From contig CANTUZ010000002.1 of assembly GCA_947846985.1 (NCBI GenBank), forward strand, positions 59,228,563 through 59,292,562: a DNA stretch of 64,000 nt, in the 5' to 3' direction. The stretch is from Fratercula arctica (taxonomy: Eukaryota > Chordata > Aves > Charadriiformes > Alcidae). Position numbers and translations under genes: made by a program. The notes below the pieces were generated by a model. It had not been told where the DNA came from and did not search any database. It saw nothing but the letters and a program-made list of their open reading frames with translations. Shown here piece by piece: positions 62,801 through 64,000 of this stretch (position 1 is the stretch's first letter; every line of letters begins with the position of its first letter).

Positions 62801-64000
62801 GTTCATTTTGCACAGAACATGAGGCCAGCTCATTTTTATATTGTTCACAGAAACATTAAAAATGATTGATGAGTGCTAGTAAATGTGAAAATGAAGGAAT
62901 GACTATCAGGAATGAAAACAAGTGTCTCCTTTTATCTTATCACAGCTAGATAATTCTGTTAGCTTCCTCACTCTCAGCCCCCAGTTCTTCTTTTAAGCTG
63001 GCTAAATACCATTTAAACATTGAAATCGAACAAGTTCTTATTCATACACAACAATGATAGTAATTCGTACACTAAAAAACATATCTATTAAAGCAAACTC
63101 CTCATACTTTAACATATGGAATATTTCTGTGATGCAGAAACCAATTAAGTATATAGAATGGAGACGAAATTTCTCAGCAAGGATTCAGTACAAGAACATT
63201 TACATATACATCTACCATTCCATCACACAGACAAAATTCATTTATACTGAATGGATTTAGTTCAAACTCAATTTCATGTTAACAACAAAAAATCTTTGAA
63301 TACATATATAGAATATAAACTTAAGTACTGATGTAAAATGAAACTGTAAGCTCTGGTGCAGTAAGGAAAGGCAAAAAAGTTTGAAGTTTTTCTTGAAAAC
63401 AAAACAAAAAAACCATCACAAATATGGATGTTTGGATTTGTGTTGATGATTTTTTAGTGTATTATTATTTATATTAGCATTAATAAGTAACAAAATATGA
63501 AAATGTCTTCTTAAAAATTTGAGATATGACAAGTTATGAAAACCACCGGGAAAAAATTCTACACCAGCTCCACCTTATTCCACACTACACACTTATGTAT
63601 TTATAAAAAAAATATATTGTGAAACAAACTTTGCCCCCAGTTATAAAGGTCACAGATCTGTAGCAAATTATTAGTCACAGTTCCTGACATGTTCTTTCCA
63701 AAGCTAAATCACATCTAGAATATAAAAGACACTAGCTTTTCTGTATGAAGTTTCTGTAAAATTTCATCGTAATTCTTCAAAAGAAAGTACAGTTTTCTCC
63801 TAGTTTTCTTTTTTTTTTTGTATCCTCACTGTTATTAGTATTTTAACTGCAAACTGTTTTAACTTTCTGTGAAAAACCCATTACCAATTAACAAGCAGCT
63901 GAAGCAAATTCATGGACCTAAAAGGAATACAGGTTTGAGTGATAAACTTCAGTATTAGTCCATTAACTCTTAAAGATGAGTATTTAAATTTATACCTCAA
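59801..64000. other. Unique DNA to the window end, no gene seen
   Basis: Frames of up to 93 codons (61196-61477, reverse) have no domain. 61620-61990 and 62080-62230 are more balanced in base composition, including CpG words such as 'gctgacggac' and 'gatcggtag', and could be old repeat or regulatory DNA. A short imperfect repeat of 'cactgagga' lies at about 62270-62315. T runs lie near 61158-61168 and 63809-63819. Confidence 0.35.

Overview
The window looks like a gene-poor, AT-rich stretch of a bird chromosome. The main evidence is at least ten fragments of CR1 LINEs, in both orientations and of clearly different ages. Several end in the CR1 tail of repeated ATTCTRTG-type octamers, and several keep readable pieces of the CR1 reverse-transcriptase protein. 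Two copies of an endogenous-retrovirus LTR whose 3' end reads ...AACCCACCACA, a type I recall from many bird genomes, fit the same origin. No tRNA or rRNA gene, no CRISPR array and no prokaryote-style operon is visible. No gene of known function can be named. Almost all open reading frames here are short chance frames or relics of transposons.

Layout. 1-3.9 kb: an old, long reverse-strand CR1 split by an inserted element of about 0.6 kb, which has a relative at 7.8 kb. 6.5-12.2 kb: two ancient CR1 relics, a perfect hairpin at 9.9 kb, and a roughly 0.95-kb GC-richer element built of direct and inverted repeats (11.3-12.2 kb). 15-24 kb: one possible ancient and three clearer CR1 3' ends. 24-35 kb: mostly unique AT-rich DNA with one CR1-F-like relic and a stretch with the look of a conserved regulatory element near 34.0 kb. 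35-40 kb: the most gene-like part. It has a symmetric candidate exon at 35.66 kb and a candidate two-exon gene (37721-38052 joined to 40011-40200). That gene would encode an unrecognised 173-residue secreted glycoprotein with a signal peptide and eight cysteines in the mature part. 43-45.5 kb: the two LTR copies in opposite orientation about 1.3 kb apart, with a 170-codon reverse frame beginning inside the second. 46.35 kb: one more isolated candidate exon. 50.6-51.3 kb: the best-preserved CR1. 52-64 kb: an ancient CR1 relic, a CpG-rich GAGC-type tandem repeat, degenerate palindromic repeats, a possible tRNA-derived SINE and unique DNA.

The candidate secreted-protein gene is the only feature I would call possibly undescribed coding biology. 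It rests on sequence inspection alone: start context, signal peptide, splice sites, matching phase, cysteine and glycosylation pattern. Family names for repeats come from recall of consensus sequences, without a database search.
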